From Thermothielavioides terrestris NRRL 8126 (taxonomy: Eukaryota > Ascomycota > Sordariomycetes > Sordariales > Chaetomiaceae), in contig NC_016462.1 in NCBI RefSeq assembly GCF_000226115.1, positions 1,364,001-1,428,000 on the forward strand: a stretch of 64,000 bases of DNA, in the 5' to 3' direction. Numbering within the stretch: position 1 is the first letter of the stretch; each line of letters starts with the position of its first letter. Under the pieces are notes generated by a model. The model saw only the letters and a program-made list of their open reading frames with translations, was not told where the DNA came from and did no database searches. Shown one piece after another: positions 11,525 through 22,300 of the stretch. Both the position numbers and the translations under genes were made by a program.

Positions 11525-13429
11525 GGCGGGCAGGAGGAATCCAGATGCGTTGGAATAGTTGGAGGGGACGAGGCTTTGAGCATAGACTGCTAGGCCGTCC
11601 ATGACTAGCCCGTCTTATGCTCGTGGAGCACCAGTCCCCTTCTCATCTGCATTGGGGTCAGCCAACGGGCTGGTCCTGATGTAAGTCGTGTTAAGTCGCA
11701 CTGCGCTGGTTCCACGATGTTGCGCTGGATGTTGCGCATGCAGGCAAAGGGTCGACATCCATTCGGCAGTGGCTAAGGGCCGGTGCTTGGCCGGTGCTTC
11801 TTGCCGCGATTCCACGCTCCGTGACCGTCAAGTCGGTCGCGTCTGCCGCAGTGCAATGCAGAGAGGGCTCAGCTCGGCGGTTGCCGGTCTTGACCTGACA
11901 GATAGGGCCTCTTCTCGGCTCGCCAAGGTCCGTGATGTTGGGAAAAAGGCATCGGAGAGGCGCCGATATGGTTGTTGTTGCCGGTCGGCCCGGGGTACTA
12001 TGCTCTCTAGTCTCTACGGAATACGTCACAGCGGAGGCTACCTAACTACCTCCTAGTGTACCCCGGATCCGCCAAGGGAATGACTTGCAGCGGGGTGGGG
12101 AGGCTGGGGGAGCAGAGCGTACCTGAACGATTGCAGATGAACTGAGTGTTTCCACACTGGCCTGCCTAACCAACAAAAATACGATGTAGTCAAACACATG
12201 GAAGACATACCGATCAATGGCAATGGGCTGGGAGACGATATCATCTTCTCTGCCTGAAGGGAAACAAACAGCTCCTGCTCGCTGTAAATCCGTACTTTCG
12301 TACAATGGGTTGGCACAGGTTCATGACAGTTGCTCCCCCGGGCCCCTTTTTATGCAAGCCAAAAGCTCCCATCCGTACCGAAGGCTTCGAGACGGACATT
12401 CGTGCCTGCCAAGCAACACTGACGACCTGCTACCGTGGTAGTTCCGTGGTAGTTCCGGCTCCACGAATGCATCGAATCGGGCCGTCGAGCGCTCGACTGA
12501 ACGCTCGACTGAACTTTAAGTAACCCTATGCGTACCTTCCACAGATTACGGATGACACAGCGGGAGTGACGGGACTGTGATGACCCTCCTCCGCATCCGA
12601 AGCCTGGGCAAGCAATTGTTAAAGTGGGGCATCGCATGGCGGCTTCTACCAAAACGGAAACTTGCGCCGAACCGAGTACAGGAGACGCGATCAGCGCCAG
12701 AAAAAGTTAGTCCATCACATGCTCGAGACGACTGCCACAACCACAGCAATGTCTCCTGCCTGTGCGAGACAACAGGTCAGAGAATTTACTGTTTCCGCAA
12801 CATTGGGGGCTCCAGGGTGATGCGCGTTGGCTTGCGATGCAGCAAAGCCGAGTTTCTTGTTGACTCTTACCCCTGGGGGATGCCGCAGCTGCGCTGAGTC
12901 GAACACGGGACCAGCAGGGACCAGCGGGGCGTGGCTCGGGCACCCTGTCGGCCTTCTTCACATGCCAACCACTACTGTGTGCGCAACGTATGCAACTTCC
13001 TGAAACTACACTGTATATCTGCCATTTCCCTGGGGAGCTCGCGCTTCAAGCGCACGTGGTCACCCCGCATCGGCCAAATGCACACTGTGTACACAGTACT
13101 TATTCTTTCTCCTACCTGGCATGGGCCATCTGGGGTTTATCCCGTCATCCTTGGACACCCTTGGACGGCCATGGACGACCCTTCTCTGCAACGCCCCCAC
13201 CCAGAACTTGCTCGCGACAGCCAGCAACACCACACAAACCAGATGGCAAGCTCCTCTCAGTGAGCAACAAAGCTGTCAGCCACTGGGCTTGCCTACGACG
13301 GTTAGGCGACATCCCTCCTAATCATTACGTTTCCCGCGCGCCTGGTTGGCGCCTGTTATGCCCCTTGGTTCAGTCTTATGCCGTCGAACAGCCCTCGCTG
13401 CGACGTCTCGGTTCGAACTTCACTACACC
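11525..13429. other. 1.9 kb divergent region between glucoamylase and bHLH gene
   Basis: No convincing gene on either strand; the reading frames are short, lack family features and have unfavourable composition. It contains the candidate AmyR site at 11781-11794 and short duplications (GTGGTAGTTCC twice near 12434-12456; CGCTCGACTGAA twice near 12489-12514). Probably the promoters and 5' UTRs of both genes. Confidence 0.5.
11781..11794. promoter_or_regulatory. Candidate AmyR binding site CGGN8CGG
   Basis: The sequence CGGTGCTTGGCCGG is an exact CGG-N8-CGG match. In aspergilli the starch regulator AmyR binds CGGN8(C/A)GG. It sits 257 bp upstream of the glucoamylase start codon, a usual promoter distance. 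Function is inferred; one such match can occur by chance in GC-rich DNA. Confidence 0.45.
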
Positions 13430-14485
13430 ATGGCCAACCCGTTGGCCTGGGCAGCCACAATGCCTTTTGGGGGTGAGCTTTGAGATTGCCGTCCTTATTG
13501 CGCAGGAAATAGGAGCCTAGCCACGCTCACACTCTTCTCACCAGCTGATGTCCCCACGCCGCACCCCCGGGGTGAGGCCGGCCCGCCGCCAGCCGATTCG
13601 GAATTGCTCGACCACCAAGCCAGCGAGTTTATGGGCACTTTCTTCGACCATCTCAACGCAGACAACAATATGCGCGCTTGGTTTGACGAAGGGTTGGGCG
13701 GTATCTTTACGAACCAGTGGCTCATGGCGCCCCCGCCCGAGGTTGTCGCGCATCAGGTCACACTCGGCTTCCTCGACAGCCTACAACCGGTCAGCAACGG
13801 TCTCGCTGGTCTTTCAGACGCTGCGGTTCGGTCGTCGTTGCCTCCAGTCCCGCCGTCGAACACAAAAGCACGGCCCCTAGCCGAGGAGGTGCAGTTTGGC
13901 TCGGATCCGAATTTCAACCGGGAGAAGTTCGTCCCGCCGTCCGAAAGCGAGACATCCCAGGCGATGTCGGCACAGCAAATAGCCACACTAGGATGCCTGC
14001 AAAGGATATCGGAGGGAGGAAGCGTGGCAGAGAACTCGGAGCAGACAGTCCCATCACCAATAGGCCCCCGCGGCGGCGAGAGTGTCGCGACATCACCACA
14101 TCCGGCGCCAGCGGCACCCCCAAGTAAACCGGCGCCCCCGCCGCGGAAGAGGAAGAAACCCGGCGCCGAAGCGGAAGCGGCAGCCACCGGCGCCGGCGAC
14201 GGCACTAAGAAACGTCGCCAGTCCCCTCGCCAAACGCTTACCGGCGAGCAGAGACGGCAGAACCACGTTAGGAGCGAGCAGAACCGGCGCGACCTCGCCA
14301 AGGACTACTACACCGAACTGTTGGAAATAGTACCCGGCCTCAAGGACCGCGGCTATACGAGAGCGGTCGCGCTGTCCAAGGTGGCCCAATTCCTGATCGA
14401 ATTTACTGCTGAAAACCGGATGTTAAAGGAGCGGCTGAGCAGGACGACGGCGGCGAACGGGACACGTCCGTTTCTTGCATCATGA
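13430..14485 (+). CDS. bHLH transcription factor (Ino4-like basic region)
   Basis: Exons 13430-13472 (MANPLAWAATMPFG) and 13545-14485, with donor GTGAGC and acceptor CAG; the join is in frame and gives 327 residues. The C-terminal 70 residues form a basic helix-loop-helix domain (about 246-315): LTGEQRRQNHVRSEQNRRD with the H-x3-E-x2-RR DNA-contact pattern for E-boxes, then helix 1 TELLEIVPGL, loop, and helix 2 ALSKVAQFLIEF running into a short zipper-like segment (ENRMLKERL). The rest is Pro/Ser-rich with a basic stretch KPAPPPRKRKK that could act as a nuclear signal. The NHxxSExxRR signature resembles Ino4-type factors. It is divergent from the glucoamylase gene, so a regulatory link is possible but unproven. 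Confidence 0.85.
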
Positions 14486-15505
14486 TACATACCTAAGGAG
14501 GACATTAAAAGTAGTGTAAGCCGTTGCCAACCGCGCGGTGACCATAGTCATAGATGAAAGCGTAACGAAATTTAGCCGCATAGCAGCCGGCAATGATAAT
14601 AATCGTCACCCTCAGGTAGTACCTCGTCAAATTCCCTGGCTCAGTTGAATCGAGTAGTTATAGTTTCTAAACCTGCAACGGCACCGTTTCCGTGCACTAG
14701 AGCAAGCAAACATGGAAGACGAACTGGCTGAGCGGATTCAATAGTCACTGAGATTACGTTTGAGTGCGGGAAAACATTCGGCTGCCTCAGTCCTGGGTAC
14801 GACAAAAGAACCGAGCAAAGTCACCTCACTGCAGAGTCAAGATGGCGGCGCTTGTCTTGTCTGCCTCTACACAGGAATCGCTTCATGTCACACCAGGGCG
14901 CAGCAGAAAGCTGTCCGCTGATCGAGTCGCAGACATCACGCTCGGCACATCATGCAAAGAATGTAGCACAGCCATGGTTTTCCCCAGCCTCATAGACCGA
15001 CGGTCTCGGCGAACGGCTCGGAATATGGCGTCTCCTAAATCATCCGGTTCACAACGCTCAAGCCTGTTACAGCGAACGGAGCTCCCCGGAGTTCGGTCGA
15101 TCTTGGACCTGTCGGGAGGAAATTGACATCATGGAAGGGCGAGATGGCTCCTTGGTTACCGAACTGCCGCAGCAATCGACCCTGACCACCGTGGTGGCAG
15201 AGGATCGCTGGGCACAGATCCGTGGAGAGAAAGGGAAGAGAAGAAGAGGAAGCTTCCCAGAAAAAAAGTGGTTGCTAAATACTGGCGGAAAATTTGGGAA
15301 AGTGGGGCCAGCCTCGCGTGCGCTGCCTGGGGCTTCTGCAGGTTTCGCTCACTAACTCGTTAGTTATCTTATCGCTGCTTGGCACTGGCAGCAGCCTTGC
15401 CGGCCTGCCCTGCCAAACTTCCACCCATTCTCCAGCTTCGCGACGGCCTGCGCAGCATCGCCCAATTCCTTAATTCGCGCGACTCCAACCGCACATTTGA
15501 TCAAA
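14486..15505. other. Intergenic region bHLH/SNU66
   Basis: A 1.0 kb gap, the first part being AT-richer than its surroundings. No gene was recognised. The last 60-100 bp are pyrimidine-rich, as expected for the SNU66 promoter and 5' UTR. Confidence 0.45.
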
Positions 15506-17533
15506 ATGGACGCGGCGTCGATTGTGGAGATCAACAAGGTCCGGCTGGCGATGGGCATGAAACCCCTGCCAGTCCCGGGAGCCGCGCCGCCACCCAAAGA
15601 GCCGACCCCGGAAAAGGAGACGGGCGACGACGGCCGGCCAGTGAGCACCCTCGAGACTCGCGAGGCCGCCGGCGTCGAGAACTTTCGAAAAGTACAAGAA
15701 GCCGCGGCGGCAAAGAGGAAGCGAGAAGAGAAAGCCGCCGCCATCAAGAAGGCACGCGAGCTGGCGCAGCGCTCTGCCGTGGTCGCGGGCAAGGGTCTGG
15801 CCGACGACGACGACGACGAGGACTTGGACGTCAAGTCATGGCTCAAGAATCAGAAGAAGCGGCAAAAGAAGATCGAGGCTGCTCGGAAGGCCGAGGAGGA
15901 GAAGGCCGCCGCCGAAGCCGCCAAGGCTGCCGCGGCCGAGCACACCGCGGCGGACTTGGCTGGTGTCAAGGTCGCGCACGACATGGCTAGCTTCCTGGGC
16001 GGCGACGATCAGATCCTCACGTTGAAGGACGCAGGTGTGCTCGAGAACGAGGAGGAAGGCGACGAGCTCGAGAACCTGGAGCTGCGGGAGCAGGAGAAAC
16101 TCCAGGAGAGGCTGGATCTCAAGAAGAAGCGACCCGTCTACGATCCCAACGACGTCGACGAGACGGGCGAGATTGGTCTGTTGTCCAAGTATGATGAGGA
16201 GATCTATGGCAAGAAGAAGAAGGCTTTTACTCTAGACTCGGTTGCGACGAAGACGGAGCTCGCGGATATCCTCGAGGCGCCAGCAGCCCAAAGGAGGAAG
16301 CACCAGGTGGCGGACCTTGATGCTCTCGGTAGGGATCTTTGCAATACGCACAGTGGCCGGCCAGGATCAGTGCTAACCGACGGCGGAACAGAAGACGCGC
16401 CTGCGCCGACTTCGGACTATCTAGATCCGTCAGAAGTGAAGGTCAAGAAACCCAAGAAGAAGAAGTCCAAATCGACGCGACGGCGACGAGAGGACGACGA
16501 CGACGTCTTGTTTGCCGGTGACGCAGCCAATGGCGAGGAGGAAGCGCAGGAAATGGAGGTCGACTCTGGCGCTCCTGCCCCCGCGAAGAAGAGGAAAGTG
16601 GTCGACGACGGTTTTGTCGATGACGAAGACCTACAATCATCCCTGGCGCTCCAGAGGAGGGAGGCGTTAAAGAAGAGGAAGAAGACGCGGCCGGAGGACA
16701 TCGCGAAGCAGCTGCGAGAAGCAGAGAACGCAGACGGAGAGGTTGAAGAGGACAAGGGCGCCGTGATGGACGAGATCAGCAGGTTCGTCGACGGGCTGCG
16801 CGCCGAGGCCGAAGAAGAGCGCAAGCCGCGCAGGCTCAAGAGTGAAGAAGCAGTCACCAAGATGAAGGAGGAGTCCTCCGAAGACGAAGAAATGCGCGAC
16901 GTGGACCACCCCTCGGCTTCCCGCGAGGCGACGCCCCTAGGCGAAGTCCCCGTCACGGGCGTGGAAGAGGAAAAGACGGTCGACCAAGGCCTGGGCGCCA
17001 CGCTCGCGCTGCTCCGCGACCGGCACCTCATCGAGGAGGGCAGGGGCGCCGAGCTCAACGAGAAGTTCCGGCAGCGGCAGCGCTTCCTCAACGAGCTGCG
17101 CCGGCGCATGGACCTGTTCGACCAGGAGACGCGGGCGCAGCGCGAGCGCGACCGGGCCAGCGGGCGGCTGGACCGCATGTCGGCGCGCGAGCGCGAGGAG
17201 TGGCAGCGGCAGCAGAACACGATCCGCGACCAGCACCAGTCGCGCGTCATCGACCAGCTCTTCCGCGAGGGGTACCGGCCGGACGTGGAGCTCAAGTACG
17301 TCGACGGCGACGGGCGCCGGCTGGACGCCAAGGAGGCCTTCAAGGAGCTGTCGCACCAGTTCCACGGCAAGGGCAGCGGCAAGGGCAAGACGGACAAGCG
17401 GCTCAAGAAGCTGGCCGAGGAGAAGAGGCGGATGGCGCAGAGCATGCTGGACGCGAGCCAGAACGTGGGCATGAGCTCGGCCGCGTCGCATCAGATCAAG
17501 AAGCGGCGCGAGGCGGGCGTGCGGTTGGCGTAG
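15506..17533 (+). CDS. SNU66: U4/U6.U5 tri-snRNP protein Snu66 (SART1)
   Basis: Snu66/SART1 is a tri-snRNP component that helps assemble and activate the spliceosome. The start is MDAASIVEINKVRLAMGMKPLPVPG, the family N-terminus. The region reads open from start to stop, yet 16329-16391 looks like a 63 nt in-frame intron: donor GTAGGG, branch GTGCTAACC, acceptor CAG. Removing it gives 654 residues; keeping it adds 21 residues (starting GRDLCNTHSGRPGS). Other marks: GLADDDDDEDLDVKSWLKNQKK, YDEEIYGKKKKAFTL, a lysine-rich middle with several nuclear signals, long Glu/Arg coiled regions, and the conserved end LSHQFHGKGSGKGKTDKRLK with GMSSAASHQIKKRREAG. Confidence 0.93.
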   Translation: MDAASIVEINKVRLAMGMKPLPVPGAAPPPKEPTPEKETGDDGRPVSTLETREAAGVENFRKVQEAAAAKRKREEKAAAIKKARELAQRSAVVAGKGLADDDDDEDLDVKSWLKNQKKRQKKIEAARKAEEEKAAAEAAKAAAAEHTAADLAGVKVAHDMASFLGGDDQILTLKDAGVLENEEEGDELENLELREQEKLQERLDLKKKRPVYDPNDVDETGEIGLLSKYDEEIYGKKKKAFTLDSVATKTELADILEAPAAQRRKHQVADLDALGRDLCNTHSGRPGSVLTDGGTEDAPAPTSDYLDPSEVKVKKPKKKKSKSTRRRREDDDDVLFAGDAANGEEEAQEMEVDSGAPAPAKKRKVVDDGFVDDEDLQSSLALQRREALKKRKKTRPEDIAKQLREAENADGEVEEDKGAVMDEISRFVDGLRAEAEEERKPRRLKSEEAVTKMKEESSEDEEMRDVDHPSASREATPLGEVPVTGVEEEKTVDQGLGATLALLRDRHLIEEGRGAELNEKFRQRQRFLNELRRRMDLFDQETRAQRERDRASGRLDRMSAREREEWQRQQNTIRDQHQSRVIDQLFREGYRPDVELKYVDGDGRRLDAKEAFKELSHQFHGKGSGKGKTDKRLKKLAEEKRRMAQSMLDASQNVGMSSAASHQIKKRREAGVRLA

Positions 17534-18407
17534 GCCCCGCGGTATTTACGACTGACTGATGCGCGCGGTTGATTTGGGTCTGTTCTGGGATACCGAGAGT
17601 CCAAGAAAGGTGCATCAACCCCTTTTTTATTTTATTTCTGAATACATGGATCTTGCTCTGTACTGACGCCGAGTGAGCATAGTCGTTGACAGCGAGGTAG
17701 GTTGTAGAGGGAGAGGTCTGACCCTGGCCAGGCTTCGAACTGTGTGGTTCCAGTGACATGCTGTGGCGTCTTCCCGTCAATGCCATCGTGACATGATACC
17801 CCTGGGTGATTGAGCGTATTGTAGGTCCCTACGTTGCGACCAACGTTGCAAAGCCCCCGTAGTTAAGTGAATTGAGCTGAGAGATGCCTTGGCACCGACA
17901 AGAGCGGTTGTCTATGAGGTGCCGGGGCAGCGGGCCACGAGCGTCTCCGACTCTTCTGGTTCAATTACAATCCTGGTGCAAGTCGTACTGGTGCATTGAA
18001 TTCCTCGTCCAACGATGTTGCTCCCGGTTTCATCCCATATCGATTCCCGCCGTTACAGTCCCACACCACGAAGCCGCTTTTCTCGTGCAACTGTGTCAGG
18101 TGCGATCTCTGTAGGCCCGTTCCGCGTACACCTGCACACAAACGCATCTCCCGGTTGCACCGCTCGTCCCACGGCTCAACTTGACCCGCAACAGCCAGAG
18201 TCGAGAACCGCCCAGGGCACTCGAAGTTGATCCGAAGCCGCTTGCCCCGTTTCCCACACCCATCACGTCCATAGAGGCCGAGAAAAGAGGGTGATGCTCC
18301 ATCAACCGCCCGTCTCCGTCCCAGATCTTCTCCCCCTCTCGATAGATCCCTCTTCACTTTCCAACAACATCCGCGCCCCCCCTCCAGCCCGGAAAAAAGC
18401 CTCGCCC
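17534..18407. other. Spacer downstream of SNU66
   Basis: An 874 bp region between the stop codons of SNU66 and the small membrane ORF. It includes an AT-rich patch at 17619-17645 that may be the SNU66 polyadenylation region. No coding sequence is supported. Confidence 0.4.
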
Positions 18408-18671
18408 TCACACTGACCCCTCCCCAGCTCCACCACCCTCCAACCCCCGCCCTTCCCCCCGAGCCTCCTTCGCCGCCCCGACACCTCGCCTGGCGGCGCC
18501 GCCGCCGGGGTGGAGAAACTCGTCGACGTAGGGCGCCGCGCGCTCGCGGTGGCGCGTCGACACGTACCAGGTCAGCCACAGCACCAGGGCGAAGGTGGTG
18601 AGCCAGAGGATGACGAGGCGCGGGGAGCGAGGGCGGCGCGGGGCGTAGGGGGAGAAATATTTGTTTGACAT
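18408..18671 (-). CDS. Putative small single-pass membrane protein
   Basis: An 87-residue frame I do not recognise as a named family. The N-terminal half looks real: MSNKYFSPYAPRRPRSPR is basic and is followed by one strong hydrophobic helix (LVILWLTTFALVLWLTWYV, about residues 19-37), then charged residues. By the positive-inside rule the N-terminus faces the cytosol or matrix. The second half turns into Gly/Ala/Glu low complexity, so a donor near AGGCGAG|GTGTCG with a further exon, or a shorter protein, is possible. The ATG follows a pyrimidine/purine stretch free of other ATGs. Confidence 0.45.
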   Translation of the reverse strand: MSNKYFSPYAPRRPRSPRLVILWLTTFALVLWLTWYVSTRHRERAAPYVDEFLHPGGGAARRGVGAAKEARGEGRGLEGGGAGEGSV

Positions 18672-19344
18672 CTTTCTTTTCTTCTTTTCTTCTGTTTTTG
18701 GGTTGGAGCAAGGTTATTTGACTACTTTGGTATTGGGGTTGAGTTGGTTGTTAAGGGTTTGTCTTGTCCCGGCGTGGTTGTGCTTGTTGTTGTTGTTGTG
18801 GTGTGTGGTTGTCCACCTCTAGGGGTGTGCGCCGAATTGAGGGGCCAGGGCCCCTTGATCGGGATCAAAATGAATATCGAATTGAAATTGGAAGTTCAAT
18901 TTCTCGGGGTGGCCGTGGGACGGATTTGTGTTGTTGATTTTTCAAGCTTCACGGCAGCTCCAGTGAGAGAAAGGAGCTGTGACGTCGGCTTGAGCTCCAC
19001 AGTACGTTCGGGACGGAGTATCGCGGCAGGCAGAAGTGGATCCTTCTGGTCATCTCGCTCCTCCCTGGCACTTTCTCTCCTCCAACATCAACAAATGGAC
19101 CGACCCCCGTTCAACTCGCTGGGGTCACCCGGACTGTAACTGACAGCGTCTGCTCTGTCACTTCAAGCGCTCGGTTTGAATATTGAAATTTCAGGCCGCT
19201 CAATCTCAGAATACTCGGCCCTCCTTACACGCAATTGTACTTTCTCTTCATCGCTCGTCCTTTCTCCCGGCAACCAAAGCTCCACTCCAGACCGAACCCA
19301 GAACAAACGAAACGCTCATCTCCATCCGATTATGCGTACACGTC
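18672..19344. other. Spacer upstream of small membrane ORF
   Basis: A 673 bp gap containing TTG-rich simple sequence (18780-18805). No gene was recognised. It holds the 3' UTR of the tricalbin-like gene and the promoter of the small membrane ORF. Confidence 0.4.
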
Positions 19345-22300
19345 TCACACCTCGGTCTCCACATCGGGCGTGCGCCCGCTGAGGCTGCCCACCTTCATGA
19401 GCCTGCGGGCGGCGAACAGCGCCTCGTCCTTGGCGAACTGCGCACTGCGCATGGGTTTCCTGCTCGGGTCAGCCATCCGTTTTGCAAGACTCGCCGACGG
19501 GAACGCAGCCGGACCAACCTACCACTGCATCAGCCCGCGGTGCTTCCGGTGCAGGTCCCTGCTCCGGCTGCGGTACTCGCGGTACTGCTTGATGGGGTTC
19601 CTGCTGCTGCTCGTCTTGCCGGTCGTGCCCGTGGCCCCCGTGGCCGCGCTGTCCACGGACCCGCGCGCGCCGTTGGTGCTCTCGCTGCCGTGTCGCTTCC
19701 ACGTGTAGTTGCCCTCGTCGCCTTCGTCGCTCCCTTCGATAGTTTGCCGCTCCTTGCCCTTGGCGCTCGTGGCATCGTTGATGCCCAGGTCCACCTCCTC
19801 GGCCTCGTCCTCGTCCTCGCCGCTACTGCTCTCTACCTCCTCCTCGTGTACAGGGCCATCAACTTTCCCGTCGACCCCATCGGCACCTTCATCCTGTCGC
19901 TCGCTCCGCCCCTCACCCAACAAGGCCGCCGGATCCCCGCCGAACGCGCCGCTCCAATCGGTGCCGTCCTTGGCCAGCCACTTCCTCTTGTCCTCCTCGG
20001 GCGCCATGGCCAGCACGTCGCGACCGTGCGTCAGGCTCTCCTCGTGCAGCCGCTGCACGGTGGGCGGCACCTCCGGGCGGACGTGCTCGGCCCGCACGCC
20101 CTCGGCGAAGCAGGCCTCCCACGTCTCGATGGTCTCGCGCGAGTCGTTGTCGCTGACGAACCGCAGGTGGTCGCGGTCCGTGCCGGGCTTGAACCGCCCG
20201 CGGAAGCGCAGCCGGCCGATCTCGGCGATCTGCAGGTCCGGCACCGTCCCCACGTTGTCCGGCGTGATGTAGTTCTGCGACAGCCGCGTGCCGTTGTTGC
20301 ACCGCCAGATCGGGATGTCGAAGTCCCGCTCCTCCGCGTCCGGCACATCCTGCAGCCAGACCGACGCGAACGTGTCGGGCTTGCGCCGCCTGCCCGCCGG
20401 GCGGAACTCGAAGAAGACGGGCGAGCGGTAGCGGTAGCGAACCGGCAGCCGGATGCGGGTCGACTTGTGCTTGCTCGATGGCTCCGAGGAGGAGGCGGAG
20501 GCGCCGCTGATGTCCCACGTCAGGCCGGTGCCGTCGTCGGTCTTGCGGCAGACGTCGGACTTGACCGTGGCCGAGCTGCCGCCCGTGCGCAGGCGCAGCT
20601 TGGTCCGCTGGGTCGGGCAGTAGCCGGACGCGGTGATGGCGTCCGAGAGGAACTCGAACGTGCCGATCTCGCCGAAGCCGAGCTGGGTCGGCGGCAGGCG
20701 CAGCTCGACGGACCGGAAGAGCAGGCTGAGCCGGATGCGCCCGAAGCCGATGCCGCCGTCGAGCGGGTACCAGCGCGTGCTCTGGCTGCTGGTCTGCAGC
20801 ACGTCGCTGAGCCGCAGCGGGACCACGCCGATGATGGGGTCGTGCTGCCGGTGGCGCGAGTCGCGCACCGTGACCGTGACGATGCACGAGCGCCAGTCGC
20901 GCACGAACCGCTCCGTGCCGGCCTCGAAGATGGGCCGCGACGAGACCACCTTGGTGCGCGTCTTGTACACGAGCTCGTCGTTGATCAGCACAGTGCAGTA
21001 CGCGCTCGGCAGCCTCTTGCCCTGCTCCTCCTTGATCTCGCCCGCCTCGGGCCGCGCCGGCTCGTACTCCCTGCCGCCCGTGCGCTTGCCGCCCCGCGAG
21101 CCCTTGACGTTCTCGAGCTCGAGGTTGACGATCTGGTGCACCACGACGCTGAGGATGCCGCTCGGCCACAGCGGGTCCGGCGGCGTGTGCACGACCGCGT
21201 CCTCCTCGGCCGTGTCGAGGCTGCCCCGCTCGTCCTGCAGCTCCTTCCTGTCGCGCAGCTCCGCCGGCAGCTTGGGGTCGAGGCCGTCGGTGCGCAGCGC
21301 GCGCCGGAACTGCGTCTTGCCGAAGAAGCCGACCTCCCAGTGCAGCTCGCCCGGCATGGCGCTGCCGGCCTTGACCCCGCGGAGGCGCGACACCTGCGGG
21401 AACATCCTGCCCGGGTGCTGGATCAGCTTCTGGATGCTCAGCTCGACCTTGCCGACCACGTCGTCGGCCGACGACCGGTCGCTGTCCCACAGCTCGAGCG
21501 ACAGCTGCTCGTCGACCCGGATCACGTCCGCCGTCAGCGGCAGCGCGCAGCACTCGGAGAAGATGGGGTTGAGGTCGTCCTGGATCACGCGCGTGCAGTA
21601 CTGCGGCTTGCCGAACTTGGAGAAGGACACGCAGATGTAGGGGTCCGACCCGCCGCCCTCGCTGCCGCGCCGGTCCTGCTTGCTGAGCCCCGTCGCCCGG
21701 TGGATCCGGATGAACAGCACGCCCAGCGCGATGGTGTCCTTCTTGATATTGTCGCCCTGCAGCATCTTGCCAACGTCGAGCGTCATCGACTTGGGCGCCA
21801 CGTACATGTTAGCCACCGTCGCGATGGCCCAGTTGACAAAGTTGAAGATGACGGGCAGGTTGAGGATGTTGGCGCCCTTCTCGACAAGCGGGATGCAGCT
21901 CGCCTCCACCTTGGGCAGGCCCATCAGCGTGAAGCTGAGCGTCTTGACGAACGGCGGGTTCGGCGCCAGCGCGACGCGCAGCCTGGCCGTGGCGACCAGC
22001 CGGTTGAGCTCGACCCAGATCGGGAATGGCACGCCGAAGAGGCCCTTGACGCCGAGGTAGAATATCAGCTGCATGCCCATGTTCCTCGCCTTGGAGGACA
22101 CGTCAGCCGACGAGGGCTGCGCGTGGTACGCGATGGTCGCCTCGAGGTTGTAGAACTCGCCCCCTTCCTCCTCGGCTGCCAGCTCCTGCGGGTCCTTCCC
22201 CTTCGCTTCCCGCTTGTGGATCTCCTCCTTCAGGTCCTGCATGTACGAGTCCGGCAGCGCCCGCAGGCTCAAGATGCGCAGCGGATTGCTGCCCTGCGAG

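Noticed and set aside
11525..13429. RIP-mutated transposon in the long gap
   Set aside because: Base composition is not strongly AT-rich and no transposase remnant or repeat pair was visible.
12990..13520. Frame upstream of the bHLH gene
   Set aside because: The real first exon starts at 13430 in another frame and splices to 13545; this frame has no conserved features.
16417..17472. 351-codon Ser-rich frame antisense to SNU66
   Set aside because: Poly-Ser comes from reading Glu/Arg/Lys codons backwards.
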